Positions 7,705 to 14,727 of a DNA stretch of 25,192 bases are shown piece after piece. The notes under the pieces are model-generated. The model had not been told where the DNA came from. It saw only the letters and a list, made by a program, of their open reading frames with translations, and ran no database searches. The stretch is from an uncultured Rhodospirillaceae bacterium (GTDB lineage Bacteria > Pseudomonadota > Alphaproteobacteria > RF32 > CAG-239): contig OMQI01000072.1 of NCBI GenBank assembly GCA_900313185.1, positions 1 to 25,192 on the forward strand, written 5' to 3'. The translations under genes and the position numbers were made by a program. Each line of letters opens with the position of its first letter. Positions within the stretch are counted from its first letter, which is position 1.

Positions 7705-7814
7705 GTAACCATGATTTTAAATTAAGGAGAGATATATGTATAATAATTTTAATAACAACGAAGAATCGCGGGAAACGGTTCGTCAGACTTTGGAACGTGT
7801 AATGCGGGAAAAAG
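7676..7814 (+). repeat. Direct repeat A, copy 2 (terminator plus 5' end of ORF)
   Basis: This is the second copy of the block at 6485-6623. After base 7814 the two ORFs diverge completely, marking a sharp junction between a conserved leader and variable bodies. Confidence 0.9.
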
Positions 7815-8524
7815 GGTATAAGGTAGATGAAAACAATTATTTCCAACAGTCAACAAATAATATGCAACAGAATAATTCTGGATTTTCACCGACTACTTCT
7901 ATAGTGTCTGAAGCAGAAAATAATTATCGTCACGCACAAGAGAAAACACATCAGCAATGTATACAACCCAGTGCATTTGATAATGGAGATTATCGTGGTA
8001 GAATTGAAGCTTTGAAACGAGTTGAAAGTAGAAGTAATATGACGCCTTTACATCCTGATTATACTCAACCGGCTACATTATATTTTGATGGTAAAAATAT
8101 AGCTTGGTTGGAGAATGGTGAACCTGTTAAGTATTATTCAGGAATGTCCGGAAAACCTAATAAACAAAGTGCTCAATATACAAATGAAATCAATGAAGGT
8201 CCAATACCGGAAGGTAATTATGTATTAAAACAAGGAAGCGGAGAATATCATAAACCGGGGGAGTGGAGAACATTTGATGAGTTTATATCAGGCACAGGAA
8301 TATGGAAAAGAAATCCGATTGCTTGGGGAAATAGTAGAATTCCAATTCAGCCGCTTTCAAATACTAATACATTAGGTAGACATAGTATGTATATTCACGG
8401 AGGAGATATTCTCGGTTCAGCCGGATGTATTGATTTAACTGGTAGAAATGATGATTTTTACGATGATTACAAAAGATATGATGGTGATTTGTATCTAGAG
8501 GTTAAATATCCTAAAAATTGGTAA
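7736..8524 (+). CDS. Tlde1/DUF2778-like L,D-transpeptidase-fold enzyme with phage leader (262 aa)
   Basis: Residues 1-27 are the leader shared with the 165-aa protein. Residues 28-110 are polar and probably flexible. From about 113 to the end is a catalytic domain: TLYFDGKNIAWLENGEPV, then GPIPEGNY (155-162), WGNSRIPIQP, GRHSMYIHGG with H221, and S228-x-G-C231 followed by IDL. A His and an S/G-x-G-C Cys in this spacing are the catalytic signature of YkuD-type and Tlde1 (DUF2778) enzymes, which cut or exchange peptidoglycan cross-bridges. In a phage module it may help lysis or entry; Tlde1 proteins elsewhere are secretion effectors with membrane or periplasmic immunity partners. No signal peptide is seen. 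A small membrane protein gene follows. Confidence 0.8.
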   Translation: MYNNFNNNEESRETVRQTLERVMREKGYKVDENNYFQQSTNNMQQNNSGFSPTTSIVSEAENNYRHAQEKTHQQCIQPSAFDNGDYRGRIEALKRVESRSNMTPLHPDYTQPATLYFDGKNIAWLENGEPVKYYSGMSGKPNKQSAQYTNEINEGPIPEGNYVLKQGSGEYHKPGEWRTFDEFISGTGIWKRNPIAWGNSRIPIQPLSNTNTLGRHSMYIHGGDILGSAGCIDLTGRNDDFYDDYKRYDGDLYLEVKYPKNW

Positions 8525-8533
8525 CTAATATAT

Positions 8534-8565
8534 AAAAAGGCAAGAATATTTTCTTGCCTTTTTAT
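8534..8565 (+). terminator. Rho-independent terminator after the Tlde1-like gene
   Basis: Bases 8534-8546 pair perfectly with 8551-8563 (13 bp, AAAAAGGCAAGAA against its complement) around a TATT loop, with the T run forming the 3' arm. The next gene starts about 50 bases later. Confidence 0.85.
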
Positions 8566-8615
8566 TGAATAAGCTCTACTTTAGCTAAGGATATTTCGAC
8601 CAAAAGGGGAAAATT

Positions 8616-8951
8616 ATGAATAAAGATACTGTACATTTTAAAATAAAGTATATATTTTTCTATTTTTTATTTGCGTTAAATATTACAAATGTGTATTTTT
8701 TTGTGCTAAGAGCGTGGAGAAATAGGGAAGTGTTGAATTACGTTGATGTTAATTATAAAGGGTATTTGAATATAACAGAATTTTTTATGGGATATGTAAC
8801 TGGTTGGTTGTTTCTATTTATTTTATCTATGTTTTTCTCACTTGAATATATTGCTACCAAACCTGTAAAAGCCTTTATTTTACAAATCGCACCTTTGACT
8901 TTTTATATAATTTTTTTTACATATTGTGTTAACCGTTATATGAATGGTTAA
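8616..8951 (+). CDS. Small membrane protein of unknown function (111 aa)
   Basis: The protein has three hydrophobic segments (about 11-31, 57-79 and 86-104) separated by short charged loops, and no cleavable signal peptide. An AGGGG-type ribosome site (8603-8608) lies about 8 bases before the ATG. No family is recognised. It sits between the Tlde1-like enzyme and the remains of a DUF805-like gene, where the first cassette has an intact DUF805 gene. It may therefore have replaced that gene as the membrane partner, acting as a holin-like or immunity-like protein; this is inferred from position only. It is markedly AT-rich. Confidence 0.6.
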   Translation: MNKDTVHFKIKYIFFYFLFALNITNVYFFVLRAWRNREVLNYVDVNYKGYLNITEFFMGYVTGWLFLFILSMFFSLEYIATKPVKAFILQIAPLTFYIIFFTYCVNRYMNG

Positions 8952-8952
8952 T

Positions 8953-9103
8953 TTTTTTTCATTACGAGCAAGAAAGAGATGAGAATTTGCTTAGTCCGTT
9001 ATTGAAATATCCGTTTTTATATACAGTGATATGCTGGATATTGGCAATTATCGCAACTTGGACGCTAAACAGCTATGCCGGAGTAGAATTGAATTTGTTT
9101 TAG
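8953..9103 (+). repeat. Direct repeat B, copy 2 (decayed)
   Basis: This is the partner of 7494-7647. A run resembling the cassette terminator (GAGTTTGA ... TAAGTTC followed by T, about 9114-9140) follows it in degraded form, as the intact terminator follows copy 1. Confidence 0.85.
8957..9103 (+). pseudogene. 3' remnant of a second DUF805-like gene
   Basis: The frame ending at TAG 9101-9103 encodes ENLLSPLLKYPFLYTVICW and so on to YAGVELNLF, almost identical to the last 40 residues of the protein at 7117-7647. Upstream of 8981 the frame is shifted relative to the intact gene (17 bases against 21 in the Lys-rich part), and no start codon exists before the in-frame stop at 8930. Most of the gene was lost, and the 111-aa gene occupies its place. 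Confidence 0.85.
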
Positions 9104-9179
9104 CTCGTGTTTAGAGTTTGAATTATTAAGTTCATTTTTTAATGAAAAAATATATTTCTTGATATGTTTTATTTGATTG

Positions 9180-9207
9180 TTTACTTTTGCGTTTTTTTGC
9201 ATATAAT
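9180..9207 (+). promoter_or_regulatory. Probable promoter of the MsbA-like gene
   Basis: TTTACT (9180-9185) and TATAAT (9202-9207) are separated by 16 bases, 23 bases before the start codon at 9231. The same -35 sequence and spacing recur at 12732-12759. The stretch 9104-9230 holds no gene; besides this promoter it carries the degraded terminator remnant near 9114-9140. Confidence 0.6.
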
Positions 9208-9230
9208 CGGCTGTGTTGTAGGATTAAAGT

Positions 9231-10991
9231 ATGCTGAGAAAACTTATAGATAAAATCAAAAACACCCATTTTGTTTATGACTACAGTCAGATGTTGCCAT
9301 ATATCAAGCCGTATTGGGGAAGAGCTTTATTGGCGGTGTTGGTTACTATTCCGGTAGGAGCGATGGATGCGGTTATTGCGTGGGCCTTAAAGCCGTATAT
9401 GGATGTTATGATGATTGAGCAAAGCACTCATACTTATTGGATACCTTTGATTATTGTAATCTTCAGTATGATACAAGGAATTTTTACCTTCATATCAATG
9501 TATTTGAACAGTTGGGTGGGACGCAAAATTTCCAATGATGTTAAGGTGGATTTATTTGAAAAATTGATGAAGTTTGATGCCGGATATTTTGACAGCAATA
9601 CTTCCGGTAATATCATTATGCGCTTTAACGATGATGTGGAAACAGCCTGTAACGGTTTGGTTAATAATTTAAAACAGTTTTTTACGAGGTTTTTCTCATC
9701 TGTTTCTTTAGTCGGGGTGCTTTTCTATAATTCGTGGCAATTGGCAATTATAGCGGTTATTGTTTTGTTCTGCGCTTTGTTTCCTTTAACGAGAGTTCGC
9801 AAAAAAATTAAAAAAATTAATTATGAAACCGTTTTTACCAATGGCGAGGTACTTACACATTTTAATGAATCGGTGGGCGGAAATAGGGTTGTTACCTCGT
9901 ATAATTTGTATGATTATCAAAACGAGCGTTTTAATGATACGTTGCACAGAGTTTTCCGCTTGGGGATGAAAATGGTGCAACGTACCGGAACTTTATCGCC
10001 GTTGATGCATTTTGTGGTATCGCTTGGAATTGCTTTGGTAATTTGGGTGGGAAGTTACCTGATTTTATCGCATCAGATAACTCCGGGAAATTTTGTATCT
10101 TTTGTGGCGGCGCTGATTTTGCTGTATAATCCGATTAAAAGTATCGGTAATAATTTTAATAATGTGCAGATTTCTCTGATGGCGATGGAACGAGTATTTG
10201 AAATTATGTATTCCGAACCAAAGGTTAAAGATAGAGAAAATGCAGTTGAACTTAAAGGTATTCAAGAAGGTATTGAATATAAAAATGTTTGTTTTGAATA
10301 TGTTGAAGATAAGCCGGTTTTGCAAAATATAAATTTGAAAATTAAAAAGGGCGAAACGATAGCTTTCGTCGGTAATTCAGGCGGTGGTAAAAGCACTTTG
10401 GTTAATTTGTTGCCGAGATTTTATGATGTAAAAGAGGGACAAATTTGTATTGACGGTAAAGATATAAGAGATTTGACACTGCAGTCGCTCAGAGAGAATA
10501 TATCGATTGTATTTCAGGATAATTTTTTGTTTTCCGGAACTATACGTGATAATATTATTTTGGGCAAGGAAGATGCAACCGAGGAAGAAATCAATTATGC
10601 GGTGGAAGCGTCGTTTGTGAGTGATTTTGTAAAAGATTTGCCGGATGGTTTGGATACAGATGTCGGCGAGCGTGGAAATTTATTATCAGGCGGGCAGAAA
10701 CAGAGAATAGCGATTGCCAGAGCATTTATAAAAAATGCTCCGATTGTGATTTTGGACGAGGCAACTTCGGCACTTGATAATAAGTCGGAACATGTAGTAC
10801 AGCAAGCTATAGAAAATTTGATGAAAGATCGTACGGTGTTTGTTATTGCCCATCGTTTGTCAACGGTCAGACACGCCGATAAAATCGTGGTGGTAAACTA
10901 TGGTAAAATAGCGGAAACAGGAACACACGAAGAGTTGGTTAATAATCCGGACAGTATCTACGGTTCTTTATACAGAGCACAGCTGAAATAG
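9231..10991 (+). CDS. msbA: MsbA-like lipid A/multidrug ABC exporter
   Basis: This 586-residue half transporter has the usual MsbA size. The membrane domain (about 20-320) has six hydrophobic segments, with the coupling segment 'FDSNTSGNIIMRFNDDVE' (about 121-138). The nucleotide-binding domain (about 345-586) has Walker A GNSGGGKST (381-389), Q-loop 'IVFQDNFLFSGTIRDNI', signature LSGGQ (485-489), Walker B with D509 and E510, and H541 of the H-loop. As a homodimer in the inner membrane it would use ATP to flip lipid A-core or related lipids. The kdsA and pagP genes nearby support a lipid A role, but drug exporters of this family look alike. It has its own promoter and ends 8 bases from the convergent peptidase gene. 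Confidence 0.85.
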   Translation: MLRKLIDKIKNTHFVYDYSQMLPYIKPYWGRALLAVLVTIPVGAMDAVIAWALKPYMDVMMIEQSTHTYWIPLIIVIFSMIQGIFTFISMYLNSWVGRKISNDVKVDLFEKLMKFDAGYFDSNTSGNIIMRFNDDVETACNGLVNNLKQFFTRFFSSVSLVGVLFYNSWQLAIIAVIVLFCALFPLTRVRKKIKKINYETVFTNGEVLTHFNESVGGNRVVTSYNLYDYQNERFNDTLHRVFRLGMKMVQRTGTLSPLMHFVVSLGIALVIWVGSYLILSHQITPGNFVSFVAALILLYNPIKSIGNNFNNVQISLMAMERVFEIMYSEPKVKDRENAVELKGIQEGIEYKNVCFEYVEDKPVLQNINLKIKKGETIAFVGNSGGGKSTLVNLLPRFYDVKEGQICIDGKDIRDLTLQSLRENISIVFQDNFLFSGTIRDNIILGKEDATEEEINYAVEASFVSDFVKDLPDGLDTDVGERGNLLSGGQKQRIAIARAFIKNAPIVILDEATSALDNKSEHVVQQAIENLMKDRTVFVIAHRLSTVRHADKIVVVNYGKIAETGTHEELVNNPDSIYGSLYRAQLK

Positions 10992-10999
10992 CTTGTAAA

Positions 11000-11923
11000 T
11001 CATAAAAATTCTTTAAGCTGTTTTTTTACTTCTTTTATAAGTTTAGGGCTGGAGTGTCCGTATTCCGGTAAAATCGTCAGTTTAGACTTGGGCAGAGCTT
11101 TGTGCAAATCCCAAGCTTGTTTGACCGGACAGCAAAAGTCCATACGATTATGCAAAATCAAAGTAGGAATATGTTTGATTTTAGCTGCGTTTTTCAAAAT
11201 CTGATTGGCGCCGATGAAAAATCCGTTGCGGTCGTAGTGAAAATATATCCTGCTCATCCGTAAAGCATCTTCATCCAGTTCACTTAAAGGTGTGAATTGA
11301 GGGTTTAATTGTCCCAGTTTATATTCGTAACTTCCCAAATATGATAAAGCAACCAAGTTGTCTTTAATGCGTGGTGAAAATAACAAACGATAATATCCGT
11401 CGTATACTTCACGGTGTCTGGTGTGGCTGCGCATTTCATCCCATAAATCAGGATAAAAACGCTCGCTGTCACGACGAACCCAATCGGCGTCACAAGGGCG
11501 TGCCAAAAAAACGGAAGAAACAATAATTTTTTTAACCATTTGCGGATTGTTTTCGGCAAAAAGCAGTGCCATTGTAGAACCCCAAGATGCTCCGTGGGAT
11601 ATTATTTTTTTATCAATATTTAAATGTTTTATTAACCTCATAGCATCGGATAATAATGCAGTAGTGTCGTTGTGATCCAATAAATCGGCAAATTTGGATT
11701 GGCCGCATCCTCGTTGGTCAAACTGGATAAAACGGTATTTTTTCAAATCAAATAACTTTGCATATTTAGGACGAGAAGAACCTCCCGGGCCGCCATGAAA
11801 AGATAATACAGGTTCTCCGGCAGGGTTTCCGTATTGTACGTAATATACACTGTGTCCGTTTTCAGACGGTAAAAATCCCTCATCAAATGGTTTAGGCATA
11901 CGATTGAATATATTGAACCACAT
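11000..11923 (-). CDS. pip: Proline iminopeptidase (alpha/beta hydrolase, family S33)
   Basis: The 307-residue protein matches bacterial prolyl aminopeptidases in length and motifs: HGGPGG (43-48) forms the oxyanion region, FDQRGCGQS (68-76) is the typical S33 strand, and GASWGS (111-116) holds nucleophile S113. The likely acid is D262 (NRMDFCCPV) and the base H290 (EYGHSSP). It removes N-terminal proline from peptides in the cytoplasm; no signal peptide is present. The canonical DQRG[CS]G[RQ]S pattern separates it from general hydrolases. A GGAG ribosome site lies just upstream of the start. The gene stands alone and faces away from the YwqK-like gene. Confidence 0.87.
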   Translation of the reverse strand: MWFNIFNRMPKPFDEGFLPSENGHSVYYVQYGNPAGEPVLSFHGGPGGSSRPKYAKLFDLKKYRFIQFDQRGCGQSKFADLLDHNDTTALLSDAMRLIKHLNIDKKIISHGASWGSTMALLFAENNPQMVKKIIVSSVFLARPCDADWVRRDSERFYPDLWDEMRSHTRHREVYDGYYRLLFSPRIKDNLVALSYLGSYEYKLGQLNPQFTPLSELDEDALRMSRIYFHYDRNGFFIGANQILKNAAKIKHIPTLILHNRMDFCCPVKQAWDLHKALPKSKLTILPEYGHSSPKLIKEVKKQLKEFL

Positions 11924-11951
11924 TTCTTTTCTCCATTATCGATTTTTGTTT

Positions 11952-11979
11952 ATTTTATATTTTTACTCATTTTTTGCAA
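11952..11979 (-). promoter_or_regulatory. Possible promoter of the proline iminopeptidase gene
   Basis: On the minus strand TTGCAA (11979-11974) and TAAAAT (11957-11952) are 16 bases apart, about 29 bases before the start codon. Both elements are imperfect and the gap is AT-rich, so a chance match is possible. The rest of this divergent gap (to 12066) shows only a 7-bp inverted repeat TAATCCG/CGGATTA (12009-12015, 12035-12041) ahead of the next gene. Confidence 0.35.
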
Positions 11980-12066
11980 TCGCTATATTTAAAAACTAAC
12001 AGACATAATAATCCGGCTTGCATTTTTTTATTTTCGGATTAGGATTTTAAGTGAGAGGAATGTAAT

Positions 12067-12699
12067 ATGAAATATAATTTTTCGGTCGGATTTATAACAC
12101 TGTTTGCTTGCTTATGGATAAATAATTCAGAGGCTAAAATGGATGCGCATATAGATGTCAGAATAGGAAATAATCCGCCTCCTGAGAGGATAATAGTTGT
12201 TCCTCGTTATTATATACCACATAAAAATGAAAGAATATATACTCCGGATCGTTATCATTGTTATATGAAAAGGACACTTAAGTATTGTCATACCCGTAAA
12301 GGGCATCCGTTGAACGGGATAATAGTAAATAACTATGATGGTGCGATTGCTTATGAAACTTATCAAAACGGTTATCAAAACGGAGAAACATCAATTTATA
12401 CTCAGGATGGTACGTTAATTTCACGTTCGTATTACAAGAAAGGGGTTAAAGACGGCGAAGAAATTATATACTATATAAACGGTAATGTCGAATTAATCAG
12501 CCGCTATAAAGACGGAGCCTTGGATGGTAGGGTAGAGCAATATGATATTAACGGAACGATGCTTGGTAAAATGACTTATAAAAAAGGTTGGTTTCGTGAA
12601 GGATATTGCAAAAATGAACCGAATGGAACTCCGATGCAGGATAGAATTAAGAATAAAAAATTTAATGAAATTATTCCGTGCGGAAGTCTGGAAAAATAG
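12067..12699 (+). CDS. Secreted YwqK/MORN-like repeat protein (210 aa)
   Basis: Residues 1-23 form a signal peptide (MKYNFSVGFITLFACLWINNSEA, cut here into MKYNFSVG...NNSEA, likely cleaved after SEA). Residues 85-175 contain repeated beta-hairpin units of the YwqK/MORN_2 type: YQNGYQNGETSIY, YKKGVKDGEEIIYYINGNV, YKDGALDGRVEQYDINGTM, YKKGWFREGYC. Such repeats are often annotated as 'YwqK antitoxin', but in Gram-negative exported proteins their role is unknown. Four Cys in the predicted periplasmic part could form disulfides. A GAGAGGA ribosome site lies before the ATG. The gene appears to be alone. Confidence 0.75.
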   Translation: MKYNFSVGFITLFACLWINNSEAKMDAHIDVRIGNNPPPERIIVVPRYYIPHKNERIYTPDRYHCYMKRTLKYCHTRKGHPLNGIIVNNYDGAIAYETYQNGYQNGETSIYTQDGTLISRSYYKKGVKDGEEIIYYINGNVELISRYKDGALDGRVEQYDINGTMLGKMTYKKGWFREGYCKNEPNGTPMQDRIKNKKFNEIIPCGSLEK

Positions 12700-12731
12700 A
12701 TAAAAATCATAATATAATCACATTTTGTGTA

Positions 12732-12759
12732 TTTACTTTTAGATTTTAAGGTATATACT
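12732..12759 (+). promoter_or_regulatory. Probable promoter of the Lcl/DUF1566-like gene
   Basis: TTTACT (12732-12737) and TATACT (12754-12759) are 16 bases apart, the same layout as the promoter at 9180. The start codon is at 12830, leaving a leader of about 65 bases. A second TATAAT at 12786-12791 could be an alternative -10 element. Confidence 0.45.
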
Positions 12760-12829
12760 TATGCATATTTTTGAATTATGCAGAGTATAATTAAGTCAAC
12801 TTTAGTATAAACCCTAAAAAGTATTATTT

Positions 12830-13390
12830 ATGGTAGAAAAAAAGAATGTTGTTACAGAACCGCAGTTGAATGTGTCCGCTGGTATGTTTGATTTAGGTGA
12901 CGGAAGTTTTGTGCGCAAAGTGTCCGGCAATCAGAAGTTTCGTTCGGTGATTGTTGATGTTGATGAGCATCGTGGTATAGCGCTTGGAATTTGTCCTACC
13001 CTGATTATGTTGCCGTGGAGTTATTCTGCGCTTGAGATTGATACGGCCGACATCGTGTCCGGTCGTGAAGCTACCGCAATTCTCCTGGAAGAAGCCAAAA
13101 AACAAGGTGTGGAACTTGTCGCAGCCGAGTATTGCCATAACTATACTGGAGTAGGTGTAGAAAAAGGAATGGCTTTTCTCCCGACACGTTTCGAATTGTC
13201 GAGGGTTTCTTCTTTGGAAAAGGCATTCGCAATGATTGGCCTTAATAAGTGTGACGGTACTTGTTGGAGTTCGTCTGTCGGATATAACGGGCAAGTGTGG
13301 ATGCAGAGTACAACAAAGTATTCTGTTTCTTCGTGGCAATCGCAAATGCGCACATTCGGTGTTATGCCGATGATTGAAATTAAGCTTTAG
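12830..13390 (+). CDS. Lcl/DUF1566-like protein of unknown function (186 aa)
   Basis: The protein shows the pattern of Lcl/DUF1566-type domains known from exported and gut-bacterial proteins: GREATAILLEEAKKQG (77-92), GMAFLPTRFELSRV, and a 'CDGTCWSSSVGYNGQVWMQS' segment (about 141-160) in which WSSS and a following aromatic strand are typical. No signal peptide is visible, which is unusual for this domain in surface proteins. The function is unknown. No clear ribosome site precedes the ATG at 12830, so the start is uncertain; an internal M19 is possible. A strong terminator follows, making this a single-gene unit. Confidence 0.55.
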   Translation: MVEKKNVVTEPQLNVSAGMFDLGDGSFVRKVSGNQKFRSVIVDVDEHRGIALGICPTLIMLPWSYSALEIDTADIVSGREATAILLEEAKKQGVELVAAEYCHNYTGVGVEKGMAFLPTRFELSRVSSLEKAFAMIGLNKCDGTCWSSSVGYNGQVWMQSTTKYSVSSWQSQMRTFGVMPMIEIKL

Positions 13391-13400
13391 AGCTATGATG

Positions 13401-13447
13401 AAAAATTCCCTCATAATCGGTGCTGAACCGGTCATGAGGGAATTTTT
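13401..13447 (+). terminator. Strong rho-independent terminator after the Lcl-like gene
   Basis: Bases 13401-13414 (AAAAATTCCCTCAT) pair perfectly with 13434-13447. Between the arms a second small hairpin, CGGT against ACCG, extends the structure. The A and T ends make it active in both directions, although no minus-strand gene needs it here. Confidence 0.88.
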
Positions 13448-13489
13448 TTCAAATTAATGTTTATTGAATATTGACAAAAAAGAAAATAT

Positions 13490-14002
13490 ATGGTAAAGAG
13501 GAACAAATTTCCTATTATAAATTTTAAGAGTATGAATATTATTAACAGAATTTCGGAAGGTGTTGACTATCTGGTAGATTGGGCACACCGCAAGCGTTTT
13601 AATCGCTATCATCGTATGTTGCAGTATGGTCAGATTGAGCAGTTGTTGGCTCTTGGCAAGTCCAGTTACGTTATTGCCCATTTTATGGACTTTCGTCTGG
13701 GTAACAAGCCACATACCAACAAGGACGCCTATGCCCCATATGCGATGTTAGTGACACCGGCGATGATGAAGAACTATCTGCATCACAATCCCGAGAACTT
13801 CTGGTTCTTTGCCATGCATCCCAAGGGATTGCAGATACTGGCAGAACTGGGTTTTTCCGGAGCTATCGCCCGCCTGGAAAAGGATTTCATTGCAATAGCG
13901 AAGAAATTCCCCGAGTCATTCAAGCTCACCCCGACTTCGCAACGTGAATATGTCGAGTTGGTGAACAACTATCTGGAGGCCGGTTTACCGCTTCCCGAAT
14001 AA
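13490..14002 (+). CDS. Orphan protein of unknown function (170 aa)
   Basis: I do not recognise this protein. It is soluble-looking and mainly helical, basic at the start (HRKRFNRYHRML) and rich in aromatic and His residues in the middle (MKNYLHHNPENFWFFAMHPKG). There is no signal peptide. Codon use stands out: AAC, GAC, TAC, TTC, CTG and GAG are common here while neighbours prefer the A/T-ending forms, which points to transfer or to strong expression. ATG at 13490 has no clear ribosome site; ATG at 13532 (M15, MNIINRISEG) with TAAGAG just before it is a possible true start, giving 156 residues. A perfect 16-bp terminator follows the stop. Confidence 0.6.
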   Translation: MVKRNKFPIINFKSMNIINRISEGVDYLVDWAHRKRFNRYHRMLQYGQIEQLLALGKSSYVIAHFMDFRLGNKPHTNKDAYAPYAMLVTPAMMKNYLHHNPENFWFFAMHPKGLQILAELGFSGAIARLEKDFIAIAKKFPESFKLTPTSQREYVELVNNYLEAGLPLPE

Positions 14003-14038
14003 AGAAAAAGCCTTGCGTAACGGCAAGGCTTTTTCTTT
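14001..14038. terminator. Bidirectional terminator between orphan gene and DUF192 gene
   Basis: AAAGAAAAAGCCTTGC (14001-14016) pairs perfectly with 14023-14038 around a 6-base loop. The A-rich left and T-rich right arms allow termination of the + strand orphan gene and the convergent minus-strand DUF192 gene. Confidence 0.92.
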
Positions 14039-14052
14039 ATTTATAAATCTTT

Positions 14053-14544
14053 TCAGTTATTTCCGAATAAATCGGCTTTTAGCATATCGCCCACATTTAT
14101 CCCGTATTTATCGATCTGTCCGCCGTTTATTTCCAATACGGCACGTGGACGTTTCGGAGGATATATCGGGGTTGTATCATAAGGTTGAGCATTTTTGTGG
14201 ATATAAAACACTATTCCGTTTTCATCAATAAAGAGAATATCAAGCGGAATTAATGTATCTTTCATCCAGAAAGCAATATCTACATCTTTCGGAACCAAAT
14301 TAATATCAAACAGCATTCCGGTATTTTCATCCAGTGAAGTTCTTCCCATTAAGCCGTGATAAATTTTTTCGCTGTTGTCAGCCAATTCAATATTGTATTT
14401 ATGTAGTATCTTGTTATCGGTTTGTGAAAAAATTTGGACTGAAGAACCGTTGCCAACAATATCTTTGGCACCATTGTCCTCATCAGAACAGGCAGAAACA
14501 AAAATCAACATAGCTGCCGCCATTATTTTTACAAGTTTATACAT
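14053..14544 (-). CDS. DUF192 family lipoprotein
   Basis: With the start at 14544 the protein has 163 residues and begins with a lipoprotein signal (MYKLVKIMAAAMLIFVSAC, lipid-modified Cys at 19). A frame-open ATG at 14586 would add 14 polar residues before the signal and is less likely. The rest is the DUF192 domain: a 'GLMGRTSLDENTGMLF' segment, then 'VDIAFWMKDTLIPLDILFID' and 'RAVLEINGGQIDKYGINVGD'. These are the conserved blocks of the family (R-x-x-L-x-x-x-x-G-M-L-F, F-W-M-K-x-T-x-I-P-L-D). The family's molecular role is unknown. It would sit on the periplasmic side of a membrane. It ends at a bidirectional terminator. Confidence 0.85.
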   Translation of the reverse strand: MYKLVKIMAAAMLIFVSACSDEDNGAKDIVGNGSSVQIFSQTDNKILHKYNIELADNSEKIYHGLMGRTSLDENTGMLFDINLVPKDVDIAFWMKDTLIPLDILFIDENGIVFYIHKNAQPYDTTPIYPPKRPRAVLEINGGQIDKYGINVGDMLKADLFGNN

Positions 14545-14727
14545 AATACGTCCCCAATCACACAATTCTGATAAGTCATTATACATTCAAATTTTATAAT
14601 TTCAATGGTATTTTTGCATATTTGTGTAAAAAAAATATGAAATTTTGTTGGAAAAAAAAGCTTTTATTCTTGTTTTGCAACTGAAATTCTTTTAAGATTT
14701 CAAGAAATATATGTAGGAGGATTGAAT

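Noticed and set aside
1..9230. Prophage attachment sites or integrase
   Set aside because: No integrase-like frame and no matching att-type repeats were seen in the window; the left end of the element lies outside it. The tRNA at 25121 is too far away and separated by chromosomal genes.
10985..11035. Terminator between the convergent msbA and peptidase genes
   Set aside because: Only short, interrupted pairing (AGCTT ... AAGCT) is present, lying within coding ends; not strong enough to call.
12893..13435. 180-aa minus-strand reading frame opposite the Lcl-like gene
   Set aside because: It is antisense to a frame with recognisable domain features, starts within the terminator region, has odd composition (many His, Arg, Thr), and lacks a ribosome site.
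14722..14727. TTG start for the OmpA-like lipoprotein
   Set aside because: The ATG at 14728 is better spaced from AGGAGG (7 bases) and gives a normal lipoprotein signal.
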